DNA of 64,000 bases from Puccinia triticina (GCF_026914185.1 NC_070560.1:5013501-5077500), one strand, 5' to 3'. Positions 43,464 through 56,715 are shown, counted from the stretch's first letter. Numbers and translations are program-made. Notes: generated by a model not told the origin, from the letters alone.

Positions 43464-46291
43464 ACTATGGTTGTGCAATGTGATATTTCATTATGTGTCT
43501 GGCTTGGAGATGATGTAACATGCAAAGACGTACCTGGAAATGGACAAGATGGAGATTGGGTCATGAAGATGTCTGGAAAAGGGCAAAATTCAGGTTGTTT
43601 TTTGATTCAATCAATGTTTGATTTGTGACATCTGATTTCTTAGCAGGCAACATGGCACTGTGGTGCTCAAATCAAAGGCTTCATTAATCAGTGTCTTTAA
43701 GTGTTATGAAAACATGTGGTAGCTAAAAGCAAACTGCATTGACCACAGGAATGTTCTTGAGGACTCCAAAAAATCTCTTCTGTCAGCCAAAACACCATGT
43801 ACTATTTCATTGGGTACTGTTGCCAAGGTTTTACTATGTCTTTGGGTACTTTTGCCAAGGTCTGATGATTTGCAAATTGGACATTGGGTTTCTCACTGCC
43901 TCAATTGTGCTGTAGTAAAGAAATTTTACTCAGTGCCACTGAGGATCATGATCTCTGATATCATAATGGTATTGGACAAACAATGAAAATGTTATTACTT
44001 GAATACAAACATTCTTATTAATAGTAATTTGTTGGTTAAGGTGGATGTAGCCTGATGATTGAATTCATGATGAAGTCGAGCCAATTTCATTTCTTGGACT
44101 GATCCCTTGCAAACTCTTGTATTTTTGTTCATTTATCTATTTAATTTATTCTATTTTTTCTTTTTTCTATTTTCTCACTTCTCTCTGATTAGCTATACTG
44201 TTACCATGTGCTCTCCTGATTTTATCAATATCTCTAAGGCAAATATTCTTGTTCTCTATTCTACTTTACTCAGATGCTTGAATATTCATGGTGTGCAATG
44301 CTCAAGGCAAAATTACACTAGAAAAAAAATCAATGTGAACACCCTCCTCCATACCCAGGGCCATGTGGTGAGGTTATGGATTTTTTTCAAGTTCTAGTGA
44401 AAATTTCATTGCCCTGGACGCTGTAGATGTCAGCAGCATCAAGAATCAGGTGACATGTTAGGGCATGGTGTATGTGAATAAAGAAGTTGGTGGGGACTTT
44501 TTGCACCGGCTGGTATGTCAATGGGCTCCTTGGGCTTGGAATTCCGAGTAGGCCGGAGCGTAGGGTTGAAATTCTTGAGTTGCCCTGGGTGAAAATTGTC
44601 TGGCAGGAACACCAAGCATGAGAGTCCCAATCTTGTCATGTTGGAAAGGAGCTATAAAATTTTATCTTGTAGGTTTTGTCTCAGGCTGACATAAAGGAAA
44701 CATCTGGGAATTGACTTTATATAGGTGTTGGGGTGATTTCCAGAGTCGCCTCTGGGCTCTGCATCATCTGATGTCCGCTGCGCGGGTCAAGAAACAATTG
44801 AGCATTGGGAAAGGTTGCTCCAAGGCACAGGATTAGGATCTCATCTAAACCTCACAGTGTTAAATATGGTAGATGCTTTGCATCAATTACACACGCAGCC
44901 CTGGGATGAGAGGGCCGTTTGTGGACCAGGTATGCCCCCAAATATGATGAAGCAAACTTGGGGAGACGTTACTTAAATGTGTTTGTTACATCACAAGATG
45001 GGTAGTGTACCAGGGGTATATGTAGATGTGCAAGGCATACCTCCGTAAATATAAATACATACTCTTTCTGGTAGGCGATGGAGACGTCGGTTTCAGTGAA
45101 GCCGGGTGTGTGACACGCACTACTGTGCGGGGTGTGGATTGGCCGGAAATGGCTATTAGGTTTTTTCTAGTTAACATTTTTTCCCAAGCCATCTCAACAT
45201 GGAAAGCACGTCTTTGGATATATTGGTGGCAAGACACTCATGGCCATACAACCGGGATAAGAAATCCGATTTCAGTTACCGGAATTAGGCCAGGTACTAT
45301 CTGTTTATATTGTTTGCAGCGGTCGCTTAATGCTACAGCCTACAGGCGCAAGTCTCATTCAGTGGGCTAGTGCGGAGGGAAAAGGTGTCATCACAAGCCA
45401 TCGCAGGATCACAACAATAGCCATAATAGGAACAGAGACTGGTGACCATGGAGCTTGGATATGATTCCATTCTAATTACTGGAATAGGGCTTGGTGTGGC
45501 CCGTTTAAGGCTCATAATTTGGGCTACACTGCAACAATTAAATTCTTGGAACAGCAGTTCCAACAAGTCCCAGACCGGCATGTCCGAGCAGTTTTTGGAC
45601 ATGGCTCTCCGACAAGAGGTTGGACTTCCCTTTCCAAGCAGAGCCCGCCTGGTGACTGCTCGGACAAGCCTCTTCAACAGCTTGTTGGAAGGCCATGTGC
45701 GAGAACTGCTTGGACACACCGGTCCAAGGACTCGTCGGACTGGCCGATCCGAGCAGATAATTCAGGTAGTGCTAGCAAAATGGTCCTTGAGATCATACAA
45801 CCGGAATATAAATCAATTTTCATTTACTGGAATTGTACTCAGTTTAACCGGTTTAGGTCACATGAGTGTGCGGCGGAATTGCAGTGCAGGGTTGAGTGTA
45901 GGAAGAGCGGTCTGGTGAGGTAATTTGAGCACGCAGAATAGGGAACATGGAACAATAACGCAGCCAACGCAATTTTGGGCAAATTTATTTGTCCGACTTA
46001 GGTATTGGAACAATTTTCAGTTGTTGCATGACTGAGAGGCGGGCAGTATCAAGAAAATAGTCCGGTTTTGGGAGTGGAGGATGTCTTTGTTGCCAGGCAG
46101 AAGGAGAAGCGAGGAACAGAACAAAAAGCAATTGGCCGTGAGGATTTGGGTATAAATAGAGGCACTCCTGAGCCAATTTGTTTATTCCCGATGAGGTTCC
46201 AGAGCTTAAGGCTCACATTGGTACCTCAACCTTGGGATAAGCAAAATGCTGCAGAAATTTTCTAAGAATTTTGTGGAATCTCTGTTGGAGA
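43464..46291. other. Helitron interior, no recognisable gene
   Basis: Several frames of 60-158 codons occur near 44986-45923 without recognisable motifs. Three diverged copies of a short block (AATC, six to ten bases, AGTTACTGGAATT-like) lie near 45262, 45455 and 45815. A patch at 45560-45740 alternates TCCGAGCAG, GGACA and TTGGA motifs in both orientations. Confidence 0.4.
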
Positions 46292-47963
46292 TCACTACTT
46301 TGGTAGTTTCTTAGTGTTTCTGCCACGATATCTCATCCCAGTGTGGGAATCCTTCTGCCATATGTTTACCTAAATGTTTACAGGCCCCCAAAGATTTATT
46401 ATGTACCTTTATTCACCACAAAACCACCGACTGTAGCAGCTACAGTCTGATCAGTCCCCAAACATCACTACTTTGGTAGTTTCTTGGTGTTTCTGCCACT
46501 ATATCTCATCCCAGCGTGGGAATCCTTCTGCCATATGGTTACCAAAATGCTTACAGGCCCCCAGGGATTCATTATGGACCTTAAGTCACGACAAAACCCC
46601 CAAATGTAGCAGCTACAGTCTGATCAGTTCCCAAATATCCTCACTTTGGTAGTTTCTTGGTGTTTCTGCCACTATTTCTCATCCCAGCGTGGGAATCCTT
46701 CTGCCATATGGTTATCAAAATGTTTACAGGCCCCCAAAGATTCATTATGTATCTTTACTGACCACAAAACCCCCAAATGTAGCAGCTACAGTCTGATCAG
46801 TTCCCAAATACCCTCACTTTGGTAGTTTCTTGGTGTTTCTGCCACTATATCTCATCCCAGATTGGGAATCCTTCTGTCATATGTTTACCTAAAGGTTTAC
46901 AGGCCCCCAAAGATTCATTATGTACCTTTAGTCAGCACAAAACCACCGACTGTAGCAGCTACAGTCTGATCAGTCCCCAAACATCACTACTTTGGTAGTT
47001 TCTTGGTGTTTCTGCCACTATATCTCGTCCCAGCGTGGGAATACTTCTGCCATATGGTTATCAAAATGCTTACAGGCCCCCAGGGATTCATTATGGACCT
47101 TAAGTCACCACAAAACCCCCAAACGTAGCAGCTACAGTCTGATTGGTTCCCAAATATCACTACTTTGGTAGTTTCTTGGTGTTTCTGCCATTATATCTCA
47201 CCCCAGCGTGGGAATCCTTCTGACGTATGGCTACCAAAATTTTGACAGGCCCACAAGGAATCATTATGGAGCTTAAGTCACCACAAGGCCCCCAAATGTA
47301 GCAGCTACAGTCTGATCAGTTCCCAAATATCACTACTTTGGTAGTTTCTTGGTGTTTCTGCCACTATATCTCATCCCAGCGTGGGAATACTTCTGACATA
47401 TGGTTACCAAAATGTTTAAAGGCCCCCAGAGATTGATTATGTACCTTTAGTCACCACAAAACCCCCAAATGTAGCAGCTACAGTCTGATCAGTTCCCAAA
47501 TATCACTACTTTTGTAGTTTCCTGGTGTTTCTGCCACTATATCTCATCCAAGTGTGGGAATCCTTCTGCTACATGGTTACCAAAATGTTGAGAGGCCCAC
47601 AAAGATTCATTCTGTACCTTTACTGACGACAAAACCCCAAATGGAGCAGCTACAGTCTGATCAGTTCGCAAATATCCCTACTTTGGTAGTTTCTTGGTGT
47701 TTCTGCCACTATATCTCATCCCAGCGTGGGAATACTTCTGACATATGGTTACCAAAATGTTTAAAGGCCCCCAGAGATTCATTATGTACCTTTAGTCACC
47801 ACAAAACCCCCAAATGTAGCAGCTACAGTCTGATCAGTTCCCAAAATCACTACTTTGGTAGTTTCTTGGTGTTTCTGCCGCTATATCTCATCCCAGCGTG
47901 GGAACCCTTCTGCCATATGGTTATCAAAATGTTAACAGGCCCCCAATAATTCATTTTGTACCT
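46292..47963 (+). repeat. 173-bp satellite array 2
   Basis: About 9.7 head-to-tail units, period 173 bp (GTAGC starts near 46433, 46606, 46779, 46952). The first unit continues the one cut at 40780. The array is cut at 47963 (GTACCT) by Gypsy-2 and resumes at 60881. Short frames in it are by-products of the repeat. Confidence 0.92.
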
Positions 47964-48904
47964 TTCCAGCCACAGAGTACATGTCACAGTACCTTACACG
48001 TACCAAGTACCTGCAATTGTTCACATTACATATAGTACATTCCTTTTTACGCCTCTATTACATATGTATATCATTAGATACAAGCTTAAGAATGTACTCC
48101 TGTTACAAAGATAACCATAGTTAAATACAGTTACCATAATGTACTGTTGTTATGAGAGTTAAGTTATGTGCAACAGTAAGATTACAATACATTGTAATAT
48201 TACTGTACACGTGAAATACACCAAGACAGGTATCACTCATTTATCCCCTGTTACGCCTCAGTACCTATTTACATAACATATTGGTTATGATATAAATACA
48301 TAAACAATACATGATGTAATCCAATTCAAAGAGCACTGAATGGAATCAATGATTGGTTATGATCAGCTAGTGTACACAGCTACTGATCCAGGATCAGTAC
48401 TGATCATTACACTGCCCTGATCATTTTCAATGTTGATCCTCATGAGGATCTGCTTCCCTTGAGCGCTTCCAGTTCCCCCCTAGTCCTGAAGCGCCTCCAA
48501 GCGCCTCATGTTCCCTCCTGCTCATTCCCCTCTTTATCAACACGCCCCCCAGGACTGTTTATCCCTCAGAATATTATTATAGCAAGGTTTAACACATACA
48601 TAGTTAAACAGTGCCTTCATTCTCACCCATCTTTCAATTCAGGAATAACATCAACTCTTGATTACCCTTACCTTTCTGTAGGTAAACCCACGAACCCAAG
48701 TTGAGTTATTCCTTGGATGCCTATTAACACCCTGTGTTGATCTGGATGTGCCTTAATTGAGCAAGCCTCTCAGTCAAGATTACTGATAGAGTGAAACCTT
48801 TTACAGGTCTTACCACGAACCCATTGGCCCATCCTTGGCATCTTACACCATCATCTTGATAGTAACAACCCTCTCAGACACGGTTAGTTACATGCAGGCT
48901 GACA
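47964..48904 (+). repeat. Gypsy-2 5' LTR
   Basis: 941 bp. The first bases read TTCCAGCC instead of TGTCAGCC. It is 10 bp shorter than the 3' LTR because of an indel near 48105. The TATA box of the 3' copy (CTCTATATAAACACG) reads CTCTTTATCAACACG here, so the transcribing LTR has lost it. Confidence 0.9.
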
Positions 48905-49018
48905 ATTGGGGGTCTGGCCTATTATTTATCCATGATTTTCACTCCCAAACCGTGATAATCATACTAACATACCTATTTCCTTACCATTTTTACGCCAAAA
49001 TGTCTTGTTAAAAGACAA

Positions 49019-49441
49019 ATGACAACCATTATCTGTGATTTCAAACCCAACTCCAACCTCCTGAAATTACAGAAATACACGAAGGAAGACCCTAATAACC
49101 TTGAAGTCCAAGAACACGTCAGAAAAACCCATACACTGATTGGAGAGGACCAATTCTACACCTGTACCTGGATTACTTACAGTACTCTTTGGATAACTTG
49201 TATCTATCATCCTGACGGTACACTTATTGATACTACTGAAGAATCAGAATTTGTGGAAGAAGAACAAACTAAACTTGTTAGAAAACCACAACTTACAGCT
49301 TTCCCATTTGGATATCCTCCCTTTGACGAGGAATACTGCTCTTATACAGAGCATACCTCCTACTCCACGCTTCCCCCCTTCACTTCTGACGGCCCTCCTC
49401 CGCAACTTACGCGCAGAAAGAGAAGTCAAATCATTAACTAG
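49019..49441 (+). CDS. Accessory ORF between 5' LTR and gag of Gypsy-2
   Basis: 140 codons from ATG, about 115 bp after the LTR. No recognised family. Tyr/Thr-rich middle (FYTCTWITYSTLWITCIYHPD), acidic stretch (EESEFVEEEQ), Pro-rich C-terminus (PPFTSDGPPPQLTRRKRSQ) with a basic tail. Intact while gag and pol are broken. It could be chance or an extra element protein; codon and conservation tests are needed to tell. Confidence 0.35.
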   Translation: MTTIICDFKPNSNLLKLQKYTKEDPNNLEVQEHVRKTHTLIGEDQFYTCTWITYSTLWITCIYHPDGTLIDTTEESEFVEEEQTKLVRKPQLTAFPFGYPPFDEEYCSYTEHTSYSTLPPFTSDGPPPQLTRRKRSQIIN

Positions 49442-50749
49442 ATTTCCCGTGATTGTGTCTTAGATTCTGCCTTATTTTCTCATCATTTTCCTAGACTCTT
49501 CACCCTGTTTCCTTCTATAAAACCGGAAAAATCCATAAAAAATCATCCTATTGTTGACTATCTCTCTCTTTTTGTACTGGAAAAATTGTCTCTATTTCGC
49601 CAAAAACCCATAGAAATTGAATCATACACACTTGGTTGACTCTACACATTGAAATTCTAGTGAATTTCATTCATTTTCTCTGCGGAAAACACACCGGAAC
49701 TCTTGTTCCCCCCAAAAGGAGAATAGATACGAAAATTCTGAGTAGACCAATCGAACCGCAAGGGTCAATTTACACTACTAGGTTTTTTTCGTGAGACTCC
49801 AAACTCTACCATTCCTACGGCAGGAAAGCATTTGTACTGCATTCCCACTCAAGAGCGCATTAGGTCGCGGGACTAAGTGGTACTACATACACCGTGCGCA
49901 TCCTGTGTATACAGGATCTACATAACTCAATTACAGTTCAATTATACTGTACTACTGTATTACCCCGGATCTGCAAGGATCTACAGGGATTTACACGCTA
50001 GACGCACTCCACCTAACTCAATTAGAGAGCGCATACAGGCGCATACCTACCGTACATACCCCCCTCGAGCCGCAACCCTTGAGCAGGATCACTGTAACAC
50101 CTGTAGCTCCTGATCTAGAGCAGCTACAGACGATTTTAGACCGCCGATCGAACCGCGCGAACCTAGCGGATCAGACTAGAAGTGACATACCTAGCCTACA
50201 GATCCCAAAAGCGCTGTACAAGCGCATCAATACTTTCCCTCCTCTTGTAGAACCGCTGTTCCAAGAGTTTAAAAGGACCTCCACTCCACGCCGTTTGAGC
50301 AATCAACAAACCAAGTTGATACACTTCTGCGCCACCATCTCAGCTTTCATTCAACAAAAATTCAGACCTTTCCATCGACAGGAAAAAATTCCTACACTGA
50401 TTTTCCGGCAAAATCACTATAACTTTAAAAGTAATCAGAAAATCCAAAATCTGAAAAGTACATCTTTTTCCTTACCCTTTTCCCGTCAGATTGGTATTTT
50501 TTAATACTAATATTTTCGTGTTTTTCATTGTGTACAGTGTCCACCAACGTTGACACCCTCACCCCAGAACTTCAATCCCTTGGAGTTACGGACAAAAACA
50601 CGCAACCCCGTGAGGCTAGAGAGGAAACCACTGATACTAATCAGCGCGTAGATTCCCCAGCCATCTCTGATAAATCTTCAGGTACATTACACCGGAAGAA
50701 ATTCTCTAAATAAAAACAAAAATACCTACTGAACCAAAATACTTCTATT
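49442..50749 (+). other. Gypsy-2 leader, no confirmed gene
   Basis: A 141-codon frame at 50079-50504 starts only with TTG and has no known motif. A 61-codon frame lies at 50528-50713. I treat both as unproven. Confidence 0.4.
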
Positions 50750-52557
50750 ATGTCTCCTCCTTCTCTCAGAACTCAAGGTTATAATGGAAGAACCCGCTCA
50801 TCAGACCCAGGCAGAGGATTTCCACCTGCGTCAGTTCTTCCACCTGCTAAACAACCTGTAGCAGATAAAATTATATACGCTACAAAGAAAGGAAAAACTA
50901 AGAATCTATCTTCTCCTAACAGTCTTGACGGAAGAGAAGTTTGAGCGCTACTATTACAGGATGAAAGGCTACAAGACGTGGCTCAAGGACGTGCGCAACC
51001 GCAGCAGCCACGCGGCAATAATAGCGCATCTCAAGTATTGCCGGGCGGATTTCCAGGCGATGATAGATCTCAAAGGATTAACATCCACCTTGAAGAGGAC
51101 GAAGGATTGGAATCCAATGGAGATCAGTTCAGAATCCCTCCTAATCCACCAGCCATCCCGCAGACGAAACCACTCTCCATTAAGAAGCCCGCCGCGCCGC
51201 AGACCAGCTTCAAGACCCCAATCACGCAGGGGGAGAAATGTGAATTCCAGACACCCGCGGAATGCTGGGCGCAATCAACAATGGCGCAGTCAAATCTACA
51301 AAGAAATGATACGCCTGGGCAGATCCCTCCAAGGCACTTATCAACATCTGGAGCAGGGCAAAATAGCCCGCCAAGAGCGTCAGATGGACCTAGATCCTTA
51401 AATAGTTCCCACTTTTTTAGTAGTAATAGTAACTCTGGTTCTGAACACGCATCACATGTCCCAGAAATTCTAAATGTTGTTAACAATCCAGATACTCCTT
51501 TCAGAACTGCTCTACATGTGTACACAGAGAATCTTAACTTTGTTGTAGAAAGAATTACGCAAAGTAACAAAGAACTGTCATCAGATCTTAAGAAATTGTG
51601 CCACAAAGTTACAAAGCGTGTAGATGAGCAAGTAAACTCTGAAGATGATGCCTTCACTGTCATCTTGAATAAATTGGAGAGTATGGATAAGAAGCTTGAT
51701 GAAGCGCCCTCTGCTCTTGAAATATTGAGTACCCAAGTTACTAGATCCCTAGCTAGAACTGAAGAACTGGTTGAAGATCAAGAAAATACCAACCAGGAAA
51801 TATTACAAAAATTGAATTTGTTGGAATCACGCTTCAGAACCCTGCAGAATGATACTAAAGATAAAATTACATCACAATTTACCACATTTGAAGATGTAGT
51901 AAACAGGTTTGAGAAGCAAACCACGGACACAGCATCAAAACAAGATAAATTGGAAACTATAATTTTACAAGTAATAAATTCTATTAACAATATTGGACAC
52001 TCATCACCTAATCCCCCGGTGAAAGAGAGCGTGAATAAAGATACTCCACCCCATATGCAGGCCAGCAGCAGTTCAACAAGAGTGAAATCTGACAGAGCAC
52101 CTAATGTGAACTCCCCATCTCACAAAGCAGAAAATTCAGATTCAGATGATAGTGATGTAGAAATTCCACTACCAACTCCCAACAGAAGAACAACATCTTC
52201 TACTCCACGTAATTTTCCAACAAATGAAGAGGACAAAGCCATTCATAAATTAGTATTAGCCAATTTACCCAAAATAAGTGAATGGGCCACATTTTCTGGC
52301 AAAGGAGAATATGACCATTACAAATTTATAGAATGGATTGACAGTTTACAGGATGATACAAATGCACCAGATCAAATCATTTGTTCCAAACTTAATTCAT
52401 TATTTACAGGACCAGCAAACATATGGTACAACAATAGAAAGAAAGAAGTTCAAGGACCAAAAGATTGGGCTTTCTGGAAAGCAGAAATCATTAAGAAATA
52501 TAGCTCCCCTGAATGGAAAAGAAAAGTCAGAGATGCTTTTAGAAGTCTAAATTTGAC
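50750..52557 (+). pseudogene. Gypsy-2 gag, interrupted
   Basis: Likely start ATG 50750 (MSPPSLRTQGYNGRTRSSD). An in-frame TGA at 50942-50944 separates it from the long continuation in the same frame. The middle is coiled-coil-like (many Leu/Glu/Lys heptads about 51520-51990). The capsid domain runs 52266-52545 (WATFSGKGEYDHYKFIEWID, GPANIWYNNRKKE, WAFWKAEIIKKYSSPEWKRK). The domain continues in the -1 frame (MYGETEPSEWVTSQVNRIQA) from 52552, so a frameshift cuts it in two. The CCHC knuckle follows in the next frame. Gag is therefore broken twice. Confidence 0.75.
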
Positions 52558-54225
52558 ATGTATGGTGAGACTGAGCCTTCTGAATGGGTTACCAGCCAAG
52601 TTAACAGGATACAAGCTGTGGAAAGACACTTGGATAACCAATCTATCAATGATAAATTACTGTCTCAACTTGACCCCAAAACTGAGTACAAAATGCGCCT
52701 AGCTATCAGAACTAATGATGACACTTCAGAATTCATTAACCAACTTGAAAGTATAGTGAATGTTTGTAAGAAAGACAAAGCTAGAAGCAAAACAAGCAGA
52801 AGAGACAATTACAAAGATAAGAGACCTGAGACCAAAGAACCAGGAGCTCCTAAAGAAATTACATGCTATGAATGTGGTAAGACTGGGCATAAGTCTACCA
52901 AATGTCCCAAGAAGATCAGCAAGAAGATATCAGTGATTCAGAGTGAAGATAACCAATTACCATGTGACACTATTAGCATTTCCTCAGGAGAATCCCTTCC
53001 TAGTGATTCTGATGACTCAGATGATGAATCAGCAAGCAATTCTAATCACGCCATTACATGTAAAGCAGACAGGCTTATATCTAATATTTCCAAGATCCCA
53101 GAGGATAAAGCCCCACATAATATTAGGAAGTTACCAGTAGTTAAACCTGACCAAGTAGGTAATATGCACACTACAGGAGGAACCAACACTACTAATATAC
53201 TATGTAACAAGTATAAACTCAAATGTCTCATTGATGGCGGAGCATTCTGTTCAATAATTAGCCCCAAATTATTAGACACTATTATGCCTGACTGGAAGAC
53301 CAAGCTATCCCCAGTCAAGAAGGAGAAATTCTACAGCTGCAATAGCAAATTGTCCCCACTAGGTATCATTACTCTAGATATTATTTTCCCTCACACAAGA
53401 TCTAGTGTACAAATTACAGTTGAGCTAGTAGTAATGGCAGATTTCAAGATGAAATACATTATCCTTGGTAATGATTATATTATTAATTATGGTATTGACG
53501 TCATTAACAGTAATGGCAGATACTTTACAATTAATGGAGATCTCTTGACTAAATTTGAACTAGGAATTACGGAAAAATTTACATTAGAGGAACTAGAATG
53601 TAATGCTGTGGAAGCCTCAAAATTCTCTAACACCATATCTGAAGCCAGAATTTCACCAGATCTGACACCAGAACAAACAGACAAATTAATCTCATTACTA
53701 CATGAACATAAATTGGCCTTTGCTACAACTGATGAACCATTTGGATGCATTAAAGGACATGAAGTAAGAATCAATCTTAATACTTCCAGACCTTATCCAC
53801 CAGCTTTGAGAAAAGCCTCCTACCCAGCATCCCCTAGAAGCAGAGAAGCCTTGCAACAACATGTAAATGAATTAGTTAGAATGAAAGTTCTGCGCAAGGT
53901 TGGCGCAAATGAGAATGTGGAAGTTACAACACCTGTAATCATTGCGTGGCATAATGATAAGTCCAGGATGGTTGGTGATTTTAGAGCCCTCAATACCTAC
54001 ACTATCCCTGATAGGTATCCTATGCCCAAGATTAGTGAAGCAATCACGCAACTCAAGAATGCAAAATTTATTACCTGCATGGATGTACTAAAAGGATTTC
54101 ATCAAAATGTAATTCATGAAGACAGTAGACATTTGCTGCGCATCATATTACATATGGGTATTTATGAATATCTCAGAATGCCCTTTAATTTGGAATTAAA
54201 AATGCACCTCACTTCCAGAGAATGA
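52558..54225 (+). pseudogene. Gypsy-2 Gag end, protease and RT N-terminal part
   Basis: 555 codons. Capsid end, then CCHC knuckle CYECGKTGHKSTKC (about residue 102), acidic Ser/Asp linker, protease (CLIDGGAFCSIISPKLLD about 222, with DGG where DSG/DTG is usual; IILGNDYI), and the RT start (TTPVIIAWHNDKSRMVGDFR, NTYTIPDRYPMP, FITCMDVLKGFHQN). At the MPF motif five extra bases, AATTT (about 54187-54191), shift the frame and the ORF ends. RT resumes in the next frame. Confidence 0.85.
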
Positions 54226-55928
54226 TGGATACTGAATTCCACAGAGAATTACGTGAGGGATGGCTTATAATTTACATTGATGACATTATCATATTCAGCC
54301 AAGACTGGGAAGAACACCTCAAGAAGTTGACCATAGTCTTAGAAAGAGTAATTAAAATGAACATGAAAATATCAATGAGTAAATGCCAATTTGGATTTCA
54401 AGAACTTAAAGCTCTAGGACATATAGTATCAGGACTCAGTATAGCTATAGACATGAATAAAGTAGCAGCTGTTTTGCTCAAACCTATGCCAACTAACCTG
54501 AAGGAAGTACAGTCATTCTTAGGTTTTGCAATTTACTATAGACAACACATTAAGGATTTTGCAAAAATAAGTGGCCCACTTTACCAACTCAGTAGTCCCA
54601 ACACTGCCTTTGAGATGACAACTACTAGAGTAGAAGCTTTTAATTTAATGAGAGAAAAACTTACATCAGCACCAATACTGTTCATGCCTGATCCCCATAA
54701 ACCTTACAGATTATATGTAGATGCCAGCATGGAAGGTTTAGGCGCTGCATTACATCAGATACAGGATTTTGAAGTCCCCAGAGAAGGAGTCATATGCTAC
54801 ATTTCACGCACCTTGAAAGACAGTGAGAAAAGATATGGAGCCAGCCAGCTAGAATGTCTTTGTCTGGTATGGGCACTTGAAAAATTGTACTACTATTTGG
54901 ATGGATGTGACTTTGAAGTCATTACTGATTGCATAGCCCTTAAAAGTCTCTTAGGTATGAAAAGTCCCAATAGACATATGCTTAGATGGCAAATTGCTAT
55001 TCAAATCTGGAGAGGAAGCATGACTATTATCCACAGAGCTGGAAATATCCATAAAAATGCGGATGGTCTTAGCAGATGGTCTCTAGAAAATTTACCAGAG
55101 AACCCAGCGTGGGACGGAGAAATTGCTGCAAGAATCATGGCTTTATTTCCCCTTGAGAATGATGAAGATAATCCTGCATATGATACTCCTTCAGAAAATT
55201 ATGATATCCTTGGTTTACATGTATGTGAAATGGAAGAAGAATTCTGGTATGAAATCAGAAAATCCTATGATACCAATAAGAATACTTCTACCATCAAAGA
55301 AATACTACAGAGTAAGTATAAGAATATGGATTTAATTAACTCATTAGAAGAACCCTGGGCTACAGCTTTTAAAGAAGACAGATTTTCCCTTCTTGATGGA
55401 TTACTTTACCATAGAACCAAACATACTAGTGTGGTAGTACTGGTGCAAAGAGAACATATCAATTTATTTCTTAGAGAATGCCATGATAATATCACTGCTG
55501 GGCATTTCTCCGTAGAGCGCACTACAGAGAGAGTAAAGCACATTGCATGGTGGCCAAACTTTAAGAATGAAACCAAGGACTACTGTGAATCTTGTGAAAG
55601 ATGCCAAAAAGCCAACAAAGCTACAGGAAAGAGATATGGACTATTACAGGAAATTGAAGAACCTACTGAAAGATGGTCTGTCATTAATATGGATTTTGTT
55701 ACAGGATTACCTCCTGCAGGACAAGATAACTATAATTCAGTACTAGTGGTAGTAGACAGATTTTCCAAAAGAACCAAATTCCTTCCATGTCATAAAGAGA
55801 ATACAGCCTTTGATATAGCTATGTTGTTTTGGCAAAAGATAATTGCTGATGTAGGATGCCCAAGATACATTATTACAGACAGAGATCCTAAATTTACGTC
55901 AGAATTCTGGAGAGGACTTTATGATCTA
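54222..55928 (+). pseudogene. Gypsy-2 RT (palm), RNase H and integrase N-terminal part
   Basis: Contains the catalytic YIDD (IIYIDDIIIFSQDW, 54270), GHIVSGLSI, VQSFLGFAIYYRQHIKDFAKI, RNase H (LYVDASMEGLGAALHQ, ERYGASQLECLCLVWALE-like block, ITDCIALKSLL), and integrase HHCC (HDNITAGHFSVERT and CESCERCQKANK). It also has the first two integrase acidic residues (NMDFVTGLPP, IITDRDPKFTSEF). The frame reaches YDL at 55928, where a Helitron is inserted. The open frame runs on to 56018 into Helitron sequence, which is not retrotransposon protein. Confidence 0.88.
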
Positions 55929-56252
55929 CTAGAGGCCAAGGCGGCTTCGCCGCTGCAATCCCCAATTCACAGGCTGGGCTTCCTAGCGGATGTTGGAACA
56001 ATGATAATTTACCCATAATGCAATAAGTAATTGCTGAATATTTTCATCAACCATGTCAGTTTTTTTCCCATCCCCATCCTCATTGAAGGTTCAAAAATTT
56101 CAACTGCTAATTAAGATAAGCAAAACAATAATATGGAAATTGAGAATAAACAACCACACATGATGATGAATGAGAATTACTGAGGAGGGAACTGCAAAGT
56201 ATATCAATGATTTCCTCAATGAGGGCAGAAAAGAGGCTTGGACTTTGAATTT

Positions 56253-56280
56253 TCAGTGGCAAAGCCACCTTGGCCTCAAA
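56253..56280 (+). mobile_element. Decayed Helitron 3' end with compensatory stem changes
   Basis: Reads CAGTGGCAAAGCCACCTTGG, then CCTCAAAG. Compared with the family end, the stem GCGGC/GCCGC has become GTGGC/GCCAC, so both sides changed and pairing is kept. CTAG is lost. It lies inside the larger Helitron near its 3' end, in opposite orientation. Confidence 0.5.
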
Positions 56281-56715
56281 GACGGCCAATGCTATTAGAG
56301 AAGTTTTGATTCATATATTTACAAACTGTATAGGTGGGCAAACCAGATCTTCAAAACACAACAATCAGATTATCCACACATCATCACTCAGCCCCACCAA
56401 CCACCCAGTTTTTTTTTTTTTTTGGACATGTGAGGAAGGCTGAGATAAGACATATATGGAGGGTCAGGATTATAATTTGATGAGAAGCATATGTGAAAAA
56501 AACAACACAAAAAGCTAAAGATATATATCAATCATGAAATTCATAATATATTGACCTTAGTGGTTTATCTTGAACCAATCCCAAATAAGCAATAAAGTAT
56601 TAAACTCCTTGATAGCTCTAATGATTCAACAGAAGGCAGATGATGTATGACAACCATGTATCAATTTGAGATTTTTATTCCTCTTCCTCTTCCTCTTATT
56701 ACAAGTCACATCAAC

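Larger units (their letters stand above)
40781..46291 (-). mobile_element. Helitron, second family (5511 bp)
   Basis: Minus-strand 5' end A|TCTCCAACAGAGATTCC (at 46291). 3' end hairpin GTGGCGCAGCCAC, AATTTCC, CTAG (40781-40784), then T. Excision rejoins the satellite as CCCAAATA|TCACTACTTTGG, exactly its consensus. The 3' hairpin differs in sequence from the other family but has the same layout. No Rep/helicase frame; non-autonomous. It carries a hAT-like element (41742-42615) and a small TA-flanked MITE (43285-43461). The remaining interior has no gene I recognise. Confidence 0.88.

Noticed and set aside
52546..52556. AAATTTG as a programmed -1 frameshift site in Gypsy-2
   Set aside because: The shift falls inside the capsid domain, not between genes, and the heptamer is a weak type. 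A one-base indel is simpler.
55929..56018. Last 30 residues of the Gypsy-2 RT/integrase frame
   Set aside because: They are translated Helitron terminus, not integrase; homology resumes only at 59035.
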